A stretch of DNA of 64,000 nt, from NCBI GenBank assembly GCA_902801365.1, contig CADCHY010000006.1, positions 186,001-250,000 of the forward strand. Direction: 5' to 3'. Positions 17,846-24,976 of this stretch are shown one piece after another. How positions within the stretch are numbered: position 1 is the stretch's first letter; each line of letters opens with the position of its first letter. This stretch comes from an uncultured Succiniclasticum sp. GTDB lineage: Bacteria > Bacillota > Negativicutes > Acidaminococcales > Acidaminococcaceae. Below the pieces are notes generated by a model. It made no database searches and was not told where the DNA came from. It was given only the letters and a program-made list of their open reading frames with translations. The position numbers were made by a program, and so were the translations under genes.

Positions 17846-18337
17846 TTACAGCTTATATTGTGCCTTAATCTTACCGATGAACTTTATCAGTTCCGGTTTG
17901 CAGTTGGCTTTTTCCACAATGGCGCCCTGTTTGTCGTTCAGCATCAGGTAAAAATTGGTAGGCGTTTCATAAATGTGGCGCAACTGTACGTACTTATAGG
18001 CGGAACGGCCCATCTTGTTCACCTCTTCATAATGATCCAGATAGAACGTCATATTGCTGGGCGTACCTTCCAGACGGCTCTTGCCAAATTCTTTTTCCGC
18101 CTGTTTGCGTACATTATGGGGAATTATATATAAGAAGACCGCAAAACCCACCGCTACCATGGCTGCTGCCGCAATATACCAGGCATTGTACAGGCAGATG
18201 GCAATGATCACCGCAATAATAGCCGCAATAATATACTGCGCTTTTCTGAACTTGCTGTCGTGCTTCTGAATCTCAAGATTCATCTTGCCGAATTCCGCCG
18301 CACTGTATGTTGTATTTGTTTTATAAATAATACGCAT
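17846..18337 (-). CDS. YcxB-like membrane protein
   Basis: This 163-residue protein has two adjacent N-terminal transmembrane segments (residues about 34-75) and a C-terminal cytoplasmic domain with FYLDHYEEVN and YVQLRHIYETPTNFYLML, the pattern of the YcxB-like domain. Function is not established. It has its own promoter (18386-18394) and terminator, so it is monocistronic. Confidence 0.75.
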   Translation of the reverse strand: MRIIYKTNTTYSAAEFGKMNLEIQKHDSKFRKAQYIIAAIIAVIIAICLYNAWYIAAAAMVAVGFAVFLYIIPHNVRKQAEKEFGKSRLEGTPSNMTFYLDHYEEVNKMGRSAYKYVQLRHIYETPTNFYLMLNDKQGAIVEKANCKPELIKFIGKIKAQYKL

Positions 18338-18385
18338 GGATACTTCTCTCTCCTTATTCCTTTAAAGTTGGTTGCTCATTTTTGT

Positions 18386-18394
18386 ATTGTACCA
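18386..18394 (-). promoter_or_regulatory. extended -10 promoter for YcxB-like gene
   Basis: On the minus strand this reads TGGTACAAT, a TGN extended -10 about 50 bp before the ATG at 18337. Confidence 0.45.
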
Positions 18395-18436
18395 CATCCA
18401 ACGTAAAATGCAAATATATAAAACAGTAAAATTTTA

Positions 18437-18461
18437 GGGCGGCGTTTTTTAGGCGCCGCCC
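18437..18461 (-). terminator. terminator after dicarboxylate symporter gene
   Basis: On the minus strand GGGCGGCG and CGCCGCCC form a GC-rich 8-bp stem followed by TAAAATTTT. The T-run is interrupted, so termination may be partial. Confidence 0.6.
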
Positions 18462-18512
18462 CATTCAATTATTATAAATTATGATTCTATGATTCAGAAT
18501 GATTGACCGCAA

Positions 18513-19718
18513 TTATGCTGCGTTTTTCCGTTCGCTCTTATCTACTACGCAGCAGACAGCGCCGTCACCGGTGATATTAACGCAGGTACGGAACATATCC
18601 AGCACACGGTCGATACCGGCAACCAGGGCCAGGCCTTCCATAGGCAGCTGAACTGCCTGCAGCACCATAGCCAGCATGATGAGGCCCGCGCCGGGAACGC
18701 CGGCGGTACCGATGGAAGCCAGGGTACCGGTGAAGACGATCATGATCATATCGGAAGAAGTCAGGTTCACGCCGAAAGCGTTAGCCACGAACAGAGAGCA
18801 AACGCCCATGTACAGCGCCGTGCCGTCCATGTTGATGGTGCAGCCCAGCGGCAGTACGAAGGAAGTCACTTCACGGGACAGGCCCAGTTTTTCCTGGCAG
18901 TTCTTCATGTTAACAGGCAGTGCAGCCGCAGAGGAACAGGTGGTGAAAGCCAGCATCATGGCTTCGGACATGCCGCGGAAGAACTTCACCGGGTTCACGC
19001 CGCCCATTGTAGAAGCCAGCGTGGAATAAACAAGGATGCACTGCAGGGCACAGCCGATGGCAACAGCCAGGATTACGCTTAACAGCGGGAGCAGCACCTT
19101 GGGGCCGTTTTTGCAGACAACCGGCAGCAACAGCGCAAACACGCCGATGGGAGCAAACTTCATAACCATGGCGATGATTTTGTAGCATACTTCAGCGCCC
19201 GCATCATATAAATCCATCAGGAAACGGGAACGCTTTTCATCTAACTGGGTGATGCCTACGCCTACCAGCAGCGCAAAAATGATGACGGGCAGAATCTGGC
19301 CTTTGGCCATGGCGTCAATCGGGTTGGTAGGCACCATGTTCACCAGGACCTGCATAAAGGTCGGCGCTTCTTTTACTTTCGGCGCAACCTTTCCGGCAAT
19401 ATCCAGGCCTACGCCGGGCTGGATGATGCCGGCTACGGCAAAACCGAGAACAATAGCCACAGCAGTGGTAATCAGATACAGGCAGATGGTCTTGGCGCTG
19501 ATACGGCCCAGCTTTTTGCTGTCGCCGCCCAGACTGGTAACACCTACGATCAGTGAGCAGGTGACGACAGGCACGATCATCATCTTGATGAAGTTAATGA
19601 AGATGGTACCAACAGGCGCAATCCATTTGTTAACAAACGGCAGCCCGTCCGGCCCGAGAGCCAGACCTGCGCATACAGACAACACTAACGCGATTAAAAT
19701 TTGGACAGAAAGATTCAT
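18513..19718 (-). CDS. dicarboxylate/amino acid:cation symporter (DAACS/GltP family)
   Basis: This 401-residue secondary transporter takes up glutamate, aspartate, other dicarboxylates or serine with H+ or Na+. Diagnostic motifs are the serine-rich re-entrant loop (CSSAAALP), the substrate/cation site TINMDGTALY, and GTAGVPGAG in the second re-entrant loop. The ATG at 19718 has GAGGGG 7 nt upstream. It is monocistronic, with an extended -10 at 19753-19761. If the host is an amino-acid fermenter, glutamate is a likely substrate; that is inference from the suspected lineage. Confidence 0.9.
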   Translation of the reverse strand: MNLSVQILIALVLSVCAGLALGPDGLPFVNKWIAPVGTIFINFIKMMIVPVVTCSLIVGVTSLGGDSKKLGRISAKTICLYLITTAVAIVLGFAVAGIIQPGVGLDIAGKVAPKVKEAPTFMQVLVNMVPTNPIDAMAKGQILPVIIFALLVGVGITQLDEKRSRFLMDLYDAGAEVCYKIIAMVMKFAPIGVFALLLPVVCKNGPKVLLPLLSVILAVAIGCALQCILVYSTLASTMGGVNPVKFFRGMSEAMMLAFTTCSSAAALPVNMKNCQEKLGLSREVTSFVLPLGCTINMDGTALYMGVCSLFVANAFGVNLTSSDMIMIVFTGTLASIGTAGVPGAGLIMLAMVLQAVQLPMEGLALVAGIDRVLDMFRTCVNITGDGAVCCVVDKSERKNAA

Positions 19719-19752
19719 ACGTTTACCCCTCATTTCTTTTAAATTTAAAGGT

Positions 19753-19761
19753 ATTTTACCA
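19753..19761 (-). promoter_or_regulatory. extended -10 promoter for symporter gene
   Basis: On the minus strand this is TGGTAAAAT, 35 bp before the ATG at 19718. Confidence 0.5.
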
Positions 19762-19830
19762 CTATTTCGAAAACTAATCTATATTTCAGGGCAAAGTATA
19801 CATGTATACATTTTTAATTACGGTCTTTCA

Positions 19831-19839
19831 TGCTATAAT
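19831..19839 (+). promoter_or_regulatory. extended -10 promoter for DUF6173-like gene
   Basis: TGCTATAAT, an extended -10, lies 37 bp before the ATG at 19876. It is divergent to the symporter promoter about 70 bp away. Confidence 0.55.
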
Positions 19840-19875
19840 TATATTGACAATCATACAAATTCAGGAGGACTTGCC

Positions 19876-20244
19876 ATGAACAATCCCGTTATCAGTAAAA
19901 ACGCGGCTGCCAATATGTGCGAACGGATCAATAAGCTGATCCGCAACTTTGAAAAAAGCCTTGCCCCTGACGAAGTGGCTGCCATGAGCCTGGCCTCTTT
20001 CTCCAACCGCCCCATCATCATCAAACGGCTGGGGTACTGGAATCCGGACCTGATCGTGCTCTACGGTTTCGATCCCAACACCGGGGAAGCCCTGAAGATG
20101 ATCCAGCACATCTCCCAGTTCACTCTGTGCCTGATCACCTTAAAGAAACCGCCCCAGGACGGTGAGCTGCCGGAGGATGATGAGAAGCAGGAAGCGGCAA
20201 ACCGCCGGATCGGATTCATTGTTAATGAGGAAGAAGCACAGTAA
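19876..20244 (+). CDS. small conserved protein, DUF6173-like
   Basis: This 122-residue protein carries a central block LGYWNPDLIVLYGFDPNTG followed by LKMIQHISQFTLCLITL, which resembles DUF6173 proteins (family match made from memory, function unknown). The C-terminus is acidic (PEDDEKQEAANRR). There is no signal peptide. AGGAGG lies 7 nt before the ATG. A same-frame extension upstream runs antisense to the symporter gene and is not used. It has its own promoter and a following terminator. Confidence 0.72.
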   Translation: MNNPVISKNAAANMCERINKLIRNFEKSLAPDEVAAMSLASFSNRPIIIKRLGYWNPDLIVLYGFDPNTGEALKMIQHISQFTLCLITLKKPPQDGELPEDDEKQEAANRRIGFIVNEEEAQ

Positions 20245-20297
20245 ACCCTTACCCGGCCCTACTGATCTTTCTGTTTTAATTATCGCTTAAATAAAGT

Positions 20298-20328
20298 AAA
20301 GCCCTTACGCAAATTGCGTAAGGGCTTT
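20298..20328. terminator. bidirectional terminator
   Basis: AAAGCCCTTACGC and GCGTAAGGGCTTT form a perfect 13-bp stem with a 5-nt loop. It separates the DUF6173-like gene from the convergent PTS gene. Confidence 0.85.
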
Positions 20329-20335
20329 GTTCGTT

Positions 20336-21787
20336 TTACATTTCTTCTTCCGGCGGATCCTCAAAGCCTGCTGCCCAGGTTGCGGCAAAACCCGCAAGAT
20401 AAGCGATCAGAACGCCAATCAAATATAACAGTACATGATTGGTAGCGGCCGCCAGGGGGATACCGGAAATCCCAAGGGCATAGGAACCGATGCCGTGATA
20501 CGCCTGCCAGGCGCCACCGAAAGCGCCGCCGATACAGGCACAGACAAAAGGTTTGCCCAGGGGCAGCGTAACGCCGTAGATCAGCGGCTCGCCGATACCC
20601 AGCATGCCAACGGGAAGCGAACTTAAAATGGTCCGCCGCAGGAATTTATTTTTGCTCTTCAGATACACAGCAAAAGAGGCCCCTACCTGCCCGCACCCGG
20701 CCATAGCTGCAATAGGAAGCAGAATCGTCATGCCCATGGAGGCCAGCATATCCGCATGGATCGGCGTCAGACCGTGATGCACCCCCACCATGACAATGGG
20801 AAGGAAGATGCCCCCGATGACAAAACCGGTAACCGCGCCGCCTGTCTGGATTGAATGCACTGTGTAATAGCTCAGGACATCGGACAGAATGCCTCCCAGA
20901 GGCTGGAAAATGAACAGACCGGCCAGGGAAACCGCTGTAATCGTAACCAGCGGCGCCAGAAACAAGCTGACGGATTCAGGGACGCATTTGCGCAGCCTTG
21001 TATCAATCAGGGCCGTGGCCGCACCGATCAGCAGGGAAGCAAAGATACCGCCCCTTCCCGGAATCAGCGGACTTCCCATAAAGGTAATATCCGCCAGACC
21101 GGGAGCTGCCAGCAATGCTGCCATGGCGCCGCCTAAAGCCGGGGTGCCGCCAAATTCTTTGCAGGCGTACAACCCGATAAATGCATTCAGCACCATAAAA
21201 ATGGAACCGCCTGCCAGCTTCAGATACTGTATATAGGAATTGCCTGCCAGCTCGGGACTGATTTTCAGCAACAGGCTGACAAGCCCGGTAAGCAGACCGC
21301 AGCCGATGAAAGCAGGGATCAGCGGGATAAAGATATGCCCCACCCGCTGCAGCATGCGTTTCAAAACAGACCGGCTGTTTCTCTTTTTGATTTCGGCATG
21401 CAGTTCTTTACCGTCGCCGATTTTGTTCTCCGGTTTCTGTATTTCTGCAGGAGCCGGTTTTGGATTTTCAGAGACAGAATGACTGGCAGAAAGAGCGGCA
21501 GGCTCTGCGCCAACTGTTTGGACCGCAGCTTTTGTCTTCTCCTTTTCTGCCAGCAGCCGTTTGCATTCCTTTGCCACGTTTTCCGCTTTACCCGGGCCCA
21601 GAACCACATGAATCTCCCCGTCGTTTAGGATCACGCCTTTCACACCGGCAATCTTTTTCAGTTGTTCTTTGGTCACGGTCACAGCGCTGACACGCAACCG
21701 CAGCCGGGTCATGCAGTTGTAGGCATCCGTTATGTTTTCAGGCCCGACTGCAGCGAGAATGGAACGGGCTATCTGCTGGTTATCCAT
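20336..21787 (-). CDS. PTS EIIBC permease, MurP-like (N-acetylmuramate/glucose family)
   Basis: This 483-residue phosphotransferase permease has an N-terminal EIIB domain with the phosphorylated cysteine at about residue 25 (NCMTRLRLRV) and VVLGPGKAENVAKE, then an Ala/Pro/Lys-rich linker (residues about 85-145). The EIIC membrane domain follows, with FIPLIPAFIGCGL, GVHHGLTPIHADM and GIGEPLIYGVTLPLGKPF. Length, domain order and the absence of a fused EIIA match E. coli MurP, the N-acetylmuramic acid permease; sucrose- or glucose-type specificity cannot be excluded. It lies 20 bp after the broken D-Ala-D-Ala carboxypeptidase gene, consistent with a cell-wall-recycling context. Confidence 0.82.
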   Translation of the reverse strand: MDNQQIARSILAAVGPENITDAYNCMTRLRLRVSAVTVTKEQLKKIAGVKGVILNDGEIHVVLGPGKAENVAKECKRLLAEKEKTKAAVQTVGAEPAALSASHSVSENPKPAPAEIQKPENKIGDGKELHAEIKKRNSRSVLKRMLQRVGHIFIPLIPAFIGCGLLTGLVSLLLKISPELAGNSYIQYLKLAGGSIFMVLNAFIGLYACKEFGGTPALGGAMAALLAAPGLADITFMGSPLIPGRGGIFASLLIGAATALIDTRLRKCVPESVSLFLAPLVTITAVSLAGLFIFQPLGGILSDVLSYYTVHSIQTGGAVTGFVIGGIFLPIVMVGVHHGLTPIHADMLASMGMTILLPIAAMAGCGQVGASFAVYLKSKNKFLRRTILSSLPVGMLGIGEPLIYGVTLPLGKPFVCACIGGAFGGAWQAYHGIGSYALGISGIPLAAATNHVLLYLIGVLIAYLAGFAATWAAGFEDPPEEEM

Positions 21788-21807
21788 GCTTTAAACCTCT
21801 AATGGGA

Positions 21808-22200
21808 TTACGCGCCAGGTCTCCGTACTATGGGCATCCGTACCGGTTTACCGGAAATAACAGCGGGTTTTGCTGTTGCAACGCTGCCGGCAGCGCCGCT
21901 GTTTACCGAAGCGTTGCTGTCTGCGGCGGTTTTAGCCGCAGGAGCCTGGGCCGGCGCGGCCGGTGTTGCCGGCTTATTTGTTGCGACAGGAATCGTTGCG
22001 GAAGCAGGCCGGTTTGTTGTGGAAGGCGCCGCTGTTACCGGCTGATTTGTCGCTGTTGGCTTATTCGATACGGAAGGCGCGGACGAAGCCCCTGGTTTCT
22101 TTACAGACGGGACACGCCGGGAAGCCGGTTTCCCAGCTTTCTCGACAACAATCTTTCCTACCCCGCCTACGGAAAAGCCGTAATCCAGCATCGACCTCGC
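21808..22200 (-). pseudogene. out-of-frame C-terminal part of the D-Ala-D-Ala carboxypeptidase
   Basis: In another frame from the upstream catalytic part, this segment reads RFADARSMLDYGFSVGG, the usual end of the S11 peptidase core. A long Ala/Pro/Thr/Asn-rich tail follows, ending KPVRMPIVRRPGA. It has no start signal of its own. It is best explained as the detached C-terminus of the gene at 22167-22952 after a short deletion near 22205-22215 that removed about 15 codons and shifted the frame. Confidence 0.75.
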
Positions 22201-22952
22201 ATCCGCAAACCGGGAATATCATTCCGCTTTGCCGAAGCCGCCAGACAGCCTTTTGCCGCGCTGGTCCATCCGGTCTTGATCCCATTGGCGCCGGTATAGA
22301 AACTCAGCAGCCGGTTCGTGTTGTCCGCCTTATACGTTTTGCCTGAAGGAGACGCCCAGTGTATCACCGAACTCTTCGAACTGACAATATTGCGGAAATC
22401 CGGGTTCTTCATGGCATAGGCCGCAATTTTTGCCATATCCCTTGCCGTAGTGTAATGCCACTTGGCCGTCAGCCCGTGGGGGTTGCTGAAATGCGTCTTC
22501 CGGCAGCCCAGCTCTTTCGCTTTCGCGTTCATACGGTCGGCAAACTTCAGGATATTTCCGGAAACATTCTGCGCTACTACCACAGCAGCGCCGTTATCAG
22601 ACTCCATCATCATGCCCCGCATCAGCTCGCCGGAGCGCATCTTCTCCCCGCCCTTCATACCCAGGTCCGAGTATTCCGTAGCGGCAGCGGCCATGCTGAT
22701 ATTAAAAATGGAATCCAGTCCTTTTTCTTCCAGGCCCAGGATACAGGTCATCACCTTGGTCAGGCTGGCGGGAGAACGGCGGGTATCCGCATTCTTTTCA
22801 TAAATCACACTACCGGTCCGGGCGTTAATCAGGATTGCAGACTCCGCCTGCACGTTGGGCGCGGCCCACACCTGCGCGCTGTGCACGGTAACAAAAGCAG
22901 CAGCAAGCAGCAAATATCTGAATGAAAGAAATTTTAAAAACTTACTGTCCAT
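22167..22952 (-). CDS. D-alanyl-D-alanine carboxypeptidase (S11, DacA-like), frameshifted near C-terminus
   Basis: DD-carboxypeptidases trim the terminal D-Ala of peptidoglycan stem peptides. This frame encodes 261 residues: a signal peptide ending near VWAAPN and all three catalytic motifs, SxxK in SPASLTKVM, SDN in MMESDNGAAV, and KTG in NGIKTGWTSAAKG. After GCLAASAKRND the frame switches to an unrelated end (MRGRCWITAFP), while the expected RFADARSMLDYGF continues in another frame. The catalytic core is therefore intact but the last strand of the fold and the low-complexity tail are lost. Activity is uncertain. The upstream secreted NFPD-repeat gene ends 14 bp before it. Confidence 0.82.
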   Translation of the reverse strand: MDSKFLKFLSFRYLLLAAAFVTVHSAQVWAAPNVQAESAILINARTGSVIYEKNADTRRSPASLTKVMTCILGLEEKGLDSIFNISMAAAATEYSDLGMKGGEKMRSGELMRGMMMESDNGAAVVVAQNVSGNILKFADRMNAKAKELGCRKTHFSNPHGLTAKWHYTTARDMAKIAAYAMKNPDFRNIVSSKSSVIHWASPSGKTYKADNTNRLLSFYTGANGIKTGWTSAAKGCLAASAKRNDIPGLRMRGRCWITAFP

Positions 22953-22966
22953 TGTTCAGGCCTTTA

Positions 22967-23344
22967 TCACGGTACACCGGGGAAATTAGTCACATACTGG
23001 ATCTTGATATCCGGGAAGTTGTCAACGAACTGGATGGTGAAATCGGGGAAATTTTCCACAAACTGCCATTCACCGATCTTATTGGGGAAATTGGATACCT
23101 TTTTCACTTTCAGGTCAGGAAAATTCTTAACAACCTGCACTTTGATATCGCCGAAGTTCTTTACAACTTTAACCTTGCCGGCAAGGCGGATGCCCTTAAA
23201 ATAGCCGTCCTTGCTGACAGCACCGTAAGGAATCAGCTGCTGCTGTCCCTCAGGCGAAGGAACGAGGATGTTATCCGACGCGAAAGCAGAGGCAGAGAAC
23301 AGGATCGACGCAGCCAGAACCGCGAGAGCAAACTTCTTTTTCAT
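22967..23344 (-). CDS. secreted NFPD-repeat protein
   Basis: This 125-residue product has a signal peptide (MKKKFALAVLAASILFSASAFA). The mature part contains six short beta-like repeats around V-x-NFPD-x-K-x-Q: VVKNFGDIKVQ, VVKNFPDLKVK, VSNFPNKIGEW, VENFPDFTIQ, VDNFPDIKIQ and VTNFPGV. Alternating hydrophobic and polar residues suggest stacked beta strands. Similar short repeat proteins exist in other Gram-negatives without known function. GGAGG precedes the ATG and an extended -10 lies at 23389-23397. It heads a possible operon with the carboxypeptidase and PTS genes. Confidence 0.78.
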   Translation of the reverse strand: MKKKFALAVLAASILFSASAFASDNILVPSPEGQQQLIPYGAVSKDGYFKGIRLAGKVKVVKNFGDIKVQVVKNFPDLKVKKVSNFPNKIGEWQFVENFPDFTIQFVDNFPDIKIQYVTNFPGVP

Positions 23345-23388
23345 ACAGGTTACCTCCCATCATACCAGATTATTTCTGTGTGATATGA

Positions 23389-23397
23389 ATTATAACA
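23389..23397 (-). promoter_or_regulatory. extended -10 promoter for NFPD-repeat gene
   Basis: On the minus strand this reads TGTTATAAT, about 45 bp before the ATG at 23344. Confidence 0.5.
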
Positions 23398-23470
23398 CAG
23401 TCTTGTGTCTTAAAAATGGCAGACTCAGAGCCGCTTACTCTGTGAAGTGAACCGGCAGACACGCGGTCCT

Positions 23471-23968
23471 TTACTCTTCCCAATGGATGCGGGCCGGGTC
23501 GAAACGGTCGATGATCTTGCCCTGTCCCTGGGGATAGCCCACCGGCAGGACAGCGAACACTTCCAGATCTTCCGGCAGGTTCAGGACCTTTTTGGCCGGT
23601 TCCTGCCGTTCCGGATGGGGTGCGAAGGAAAGCCACACCGAACCCATCTCCAGCGCGGAAGCCTGGATCAGCATGTTTTCACAGCAACAGCTCATATCCA
23701 GCAGGGTCATCATCGGTTCAAATACACCTTTGGTACGGTAGCAGGCCACGATGGCTACGGGAGCATTGGCCACAGGCCTTGCGTAAGGAGTACAGGTTGC
23801 CAGTTTGGCCAGCGTTTCCTTATTGCGCACCACGTAAAACTCCCAGGGCCGCTGATTCTTGGCTGAAGGCGCCGCCATGCCGGCACGGATGATCTGCTCA
23901 ACCGTTACATCATCCACGTCAATATCCAGGTACGTGCGTACGCTCTTACGTTTAAAAATAATGTTCAT
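23471..23968 (-). CDS. nitroreductase family protein
   Basis: This 165-residue FMN-dependent NAD(P)H oxidoreductase of the nitroreductase superfamily starts with the typical FKRKSVRTYLDIDV motif and has AGMAAPSAKNQRPWEFYVV (FMN phosphate and ring contacts). It also has SCCCENMLIQASALEMGSVW and a C-terminal VGYPQGQGK. The natural substrate is unknown; such enzymes reduce quinones, nitroaromatics or flavins. It is monocistronic, preceded by an extended -10 and two copies of an 11-bp direct repeat. Confidence 0.88.
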   Translation of the reverse strand: MNIIFKRKSVRTYLDIDVDDVTVEQIIRAGMAAPSAKNQRPWEFYVVRNKETLAKLATCTPYARPVANAPVAIVACYRTKGVFEPMMTLLDMSCCCENMLIQASALEMGSVWLSFAPHPERQEPAKKVLNLPEDLEVFAVLPVGYPQGQGKIIDRFDPARIHWEE

Positions 23969-24024
23969 GATTCTGGGTCCTTTCCTAAACGGTATTTATA
24001 TTGAAAATACGGATTAACCGCGCC

Positions 24025-24051
24025 TGTGTGAGAGTCATATTGTGTGAGAGT
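24025..24051. repeat. 11-bp direct repeat, possible operator
   Basis: TGTGTGAGAGT occurs at 24025-24035 and 24041-24051, a 16-bp period. It lies between the nitroreductase start and its -10 element, so it is within the transcribed leader or just downstream of the promoter. Confidence 0.6.
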
Positions 24052-24085
24052 AATGTACAAAACTGAATAATCCGCATTTCGTAAT

Positions 24086-24094
24086 ATTATAACA
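24086..24094 (-). promoter_or_regulatory. extended -10 promoter for nitroreductase
   Basis: On the minus strand this reads TGTTATAAT, about 118 bp before the ATG at 23968. Confidence 0.45.
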
Positions 24095-24202
24095 CACAGC
24101 CGGGATATTTGTTAAGAATGGGCAGTTTAAATGATTTCACAAATAGTTCCTTAAAATCAAGAAAGAAACGATTAAAAAAAGATAACATTATTAAGCGTTT
24201 TG

Positions 24203-24216
24203 TGGTAAAATATAAT
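24203..24216 (+). promoter_or_regulatory. -10 region for the haem/sirohaem operon
   Basis: TGGTAAAAT (extended -10) overlaps TATAAT at 24211-24216. Either could serve as the -10 of the sirC-hemL operon, leaving a leader of about 100 nt. Confidence 0.5.
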
Positions 24217-24319
24217 GAATTACTATTTACAATTCTATTTCGCTTTTAATGATAAGGCGAAGCCAGGAAAAACAACAGTTATTACAAAGCACACGAATTA
24301 GTTTCTGACCGGGGTATGT

Positions 24320-24976
24320 ATGGCTTACAATCAGTTTCGTTATACGGTGCAGCTGAATATGGAAAACCGTCACTGTGTGGTAGTTGGCGGAGGCAGCGTG
24401 GCGCTGCGCAAATTAAAATCCCTGCTGGAAGCCGGAGCCGCGGTCACCGTCATCGCGCCGGAAATTCTTCCTGAAATCACTGCGTTACAAAGAAAGTTTC
24501 CTGCTTTGACCCTGTGCCGGCGTAATTACGAAACGGGCGATCTCAGACACGCGTTCCTGGTCATAGCGGCCACGGACAACCGCGATGTCAACGCAGCGGT
24601 CGTAAGGGAAGCCCGGGAGCGGCAGTGCCTGCTGAACGTAACGGACGAGCCGGACGCGGGAAACTTTACCGTAGCAGGAACCTATGACAACGGCAGCCTG
24701 CATTTTTCCGCATCAACGGGAGGCAACCCCCGCCTCACCCACCTGCTGATGAAGGATATGCAGCAACAGTACGGCGACGATATGGCCGCCTTCGCCACGT
24801 TCCTGGACGAACAGCGGGAAAACGTCAAACAACGCCTGCCGGGTCCCCGGACCAGACAGGAATTCTGGAGAACTACTCTCACAAATCAGCTGCTGCAACT
24901 GGTTAAAGAAGGCCGTCTGCAGCAGGCAAAGGAGATCATTATAGATGCAGTTAATCGTATTGGGGCTGAATCATAA
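24320..24976 (+). CDS. sirC: precorrin-2 dehydrogenase / sirohydrochlorin-forming protein (CysG N-terminal domain type)
   Basis: This 218-residue protein corresponds to the N-terminal module of CysG/Met8. It has an NAD-binding Rossmann motif (VVVGGGSVALRKLKSLLEAGA), VIAATDNRDVNAAV, LNVTDEPDAGNFTVAGTY and the ASTGGNPRLTHLL catalytic-region motif. It oxidises precorrin-2 to sirohydrochlorin; iron chelation (as in Met8) is possible but not provable. The C-terminal methyltransferase of CysG is absent here but present downstream in the cobA-hemD fusion. Its end overlaps hemA by 32 bp. It is first in the tetrapyrrole operon. Confidence 0.88.
   Translation: MAYNQFRYTVQLNMENRHCVVVGGGSVALRKLKSLLEAGAAVTVIAPEILPEITALQRKFPALTLCRRNYETGDLRHAFLVIAATDNRDVNAAVVREARERQCLLNVTDEPDAGNFTVAGTYDNGSLHFSASTGGNPRLTHLLMKDMQQQYGDDMAAFATFLDEQRENVKQRLPGPRTRQEFWRTTLTNQLLQLVKEGRLQQAKEIIIDAVNRIGAES

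Larger units (their letters stand above)
23969..24319. other. divergent regulatory region between nitroreductase and the haem operon
   Basis: About 350 bp without a gene. It contains the minus-strand extended -10 for the nitroreductase, an 11-bp direct repeat, and plus-strand -10 elements at 24203-24216. About 100 nt of leader lies before sirC, with a weak TTCGC/GCGAA stem. No cobalamin-type riboswitch box was recognised. Confidence 0.55.

Noticed and set aside
19249-19875. Upstream extension of the DUF6173-like frame
   Set aside because: Runs antisense through the symporter gene; the ribosome-binding site and promoter place the start at 19876.
24217-24319. Cobalamin riboswitch before the haem/sirohaem operon
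   Set aside because: No B12-box-like conserved sequence was seen and the leader (about 100 nt) is too short for the usual fold.
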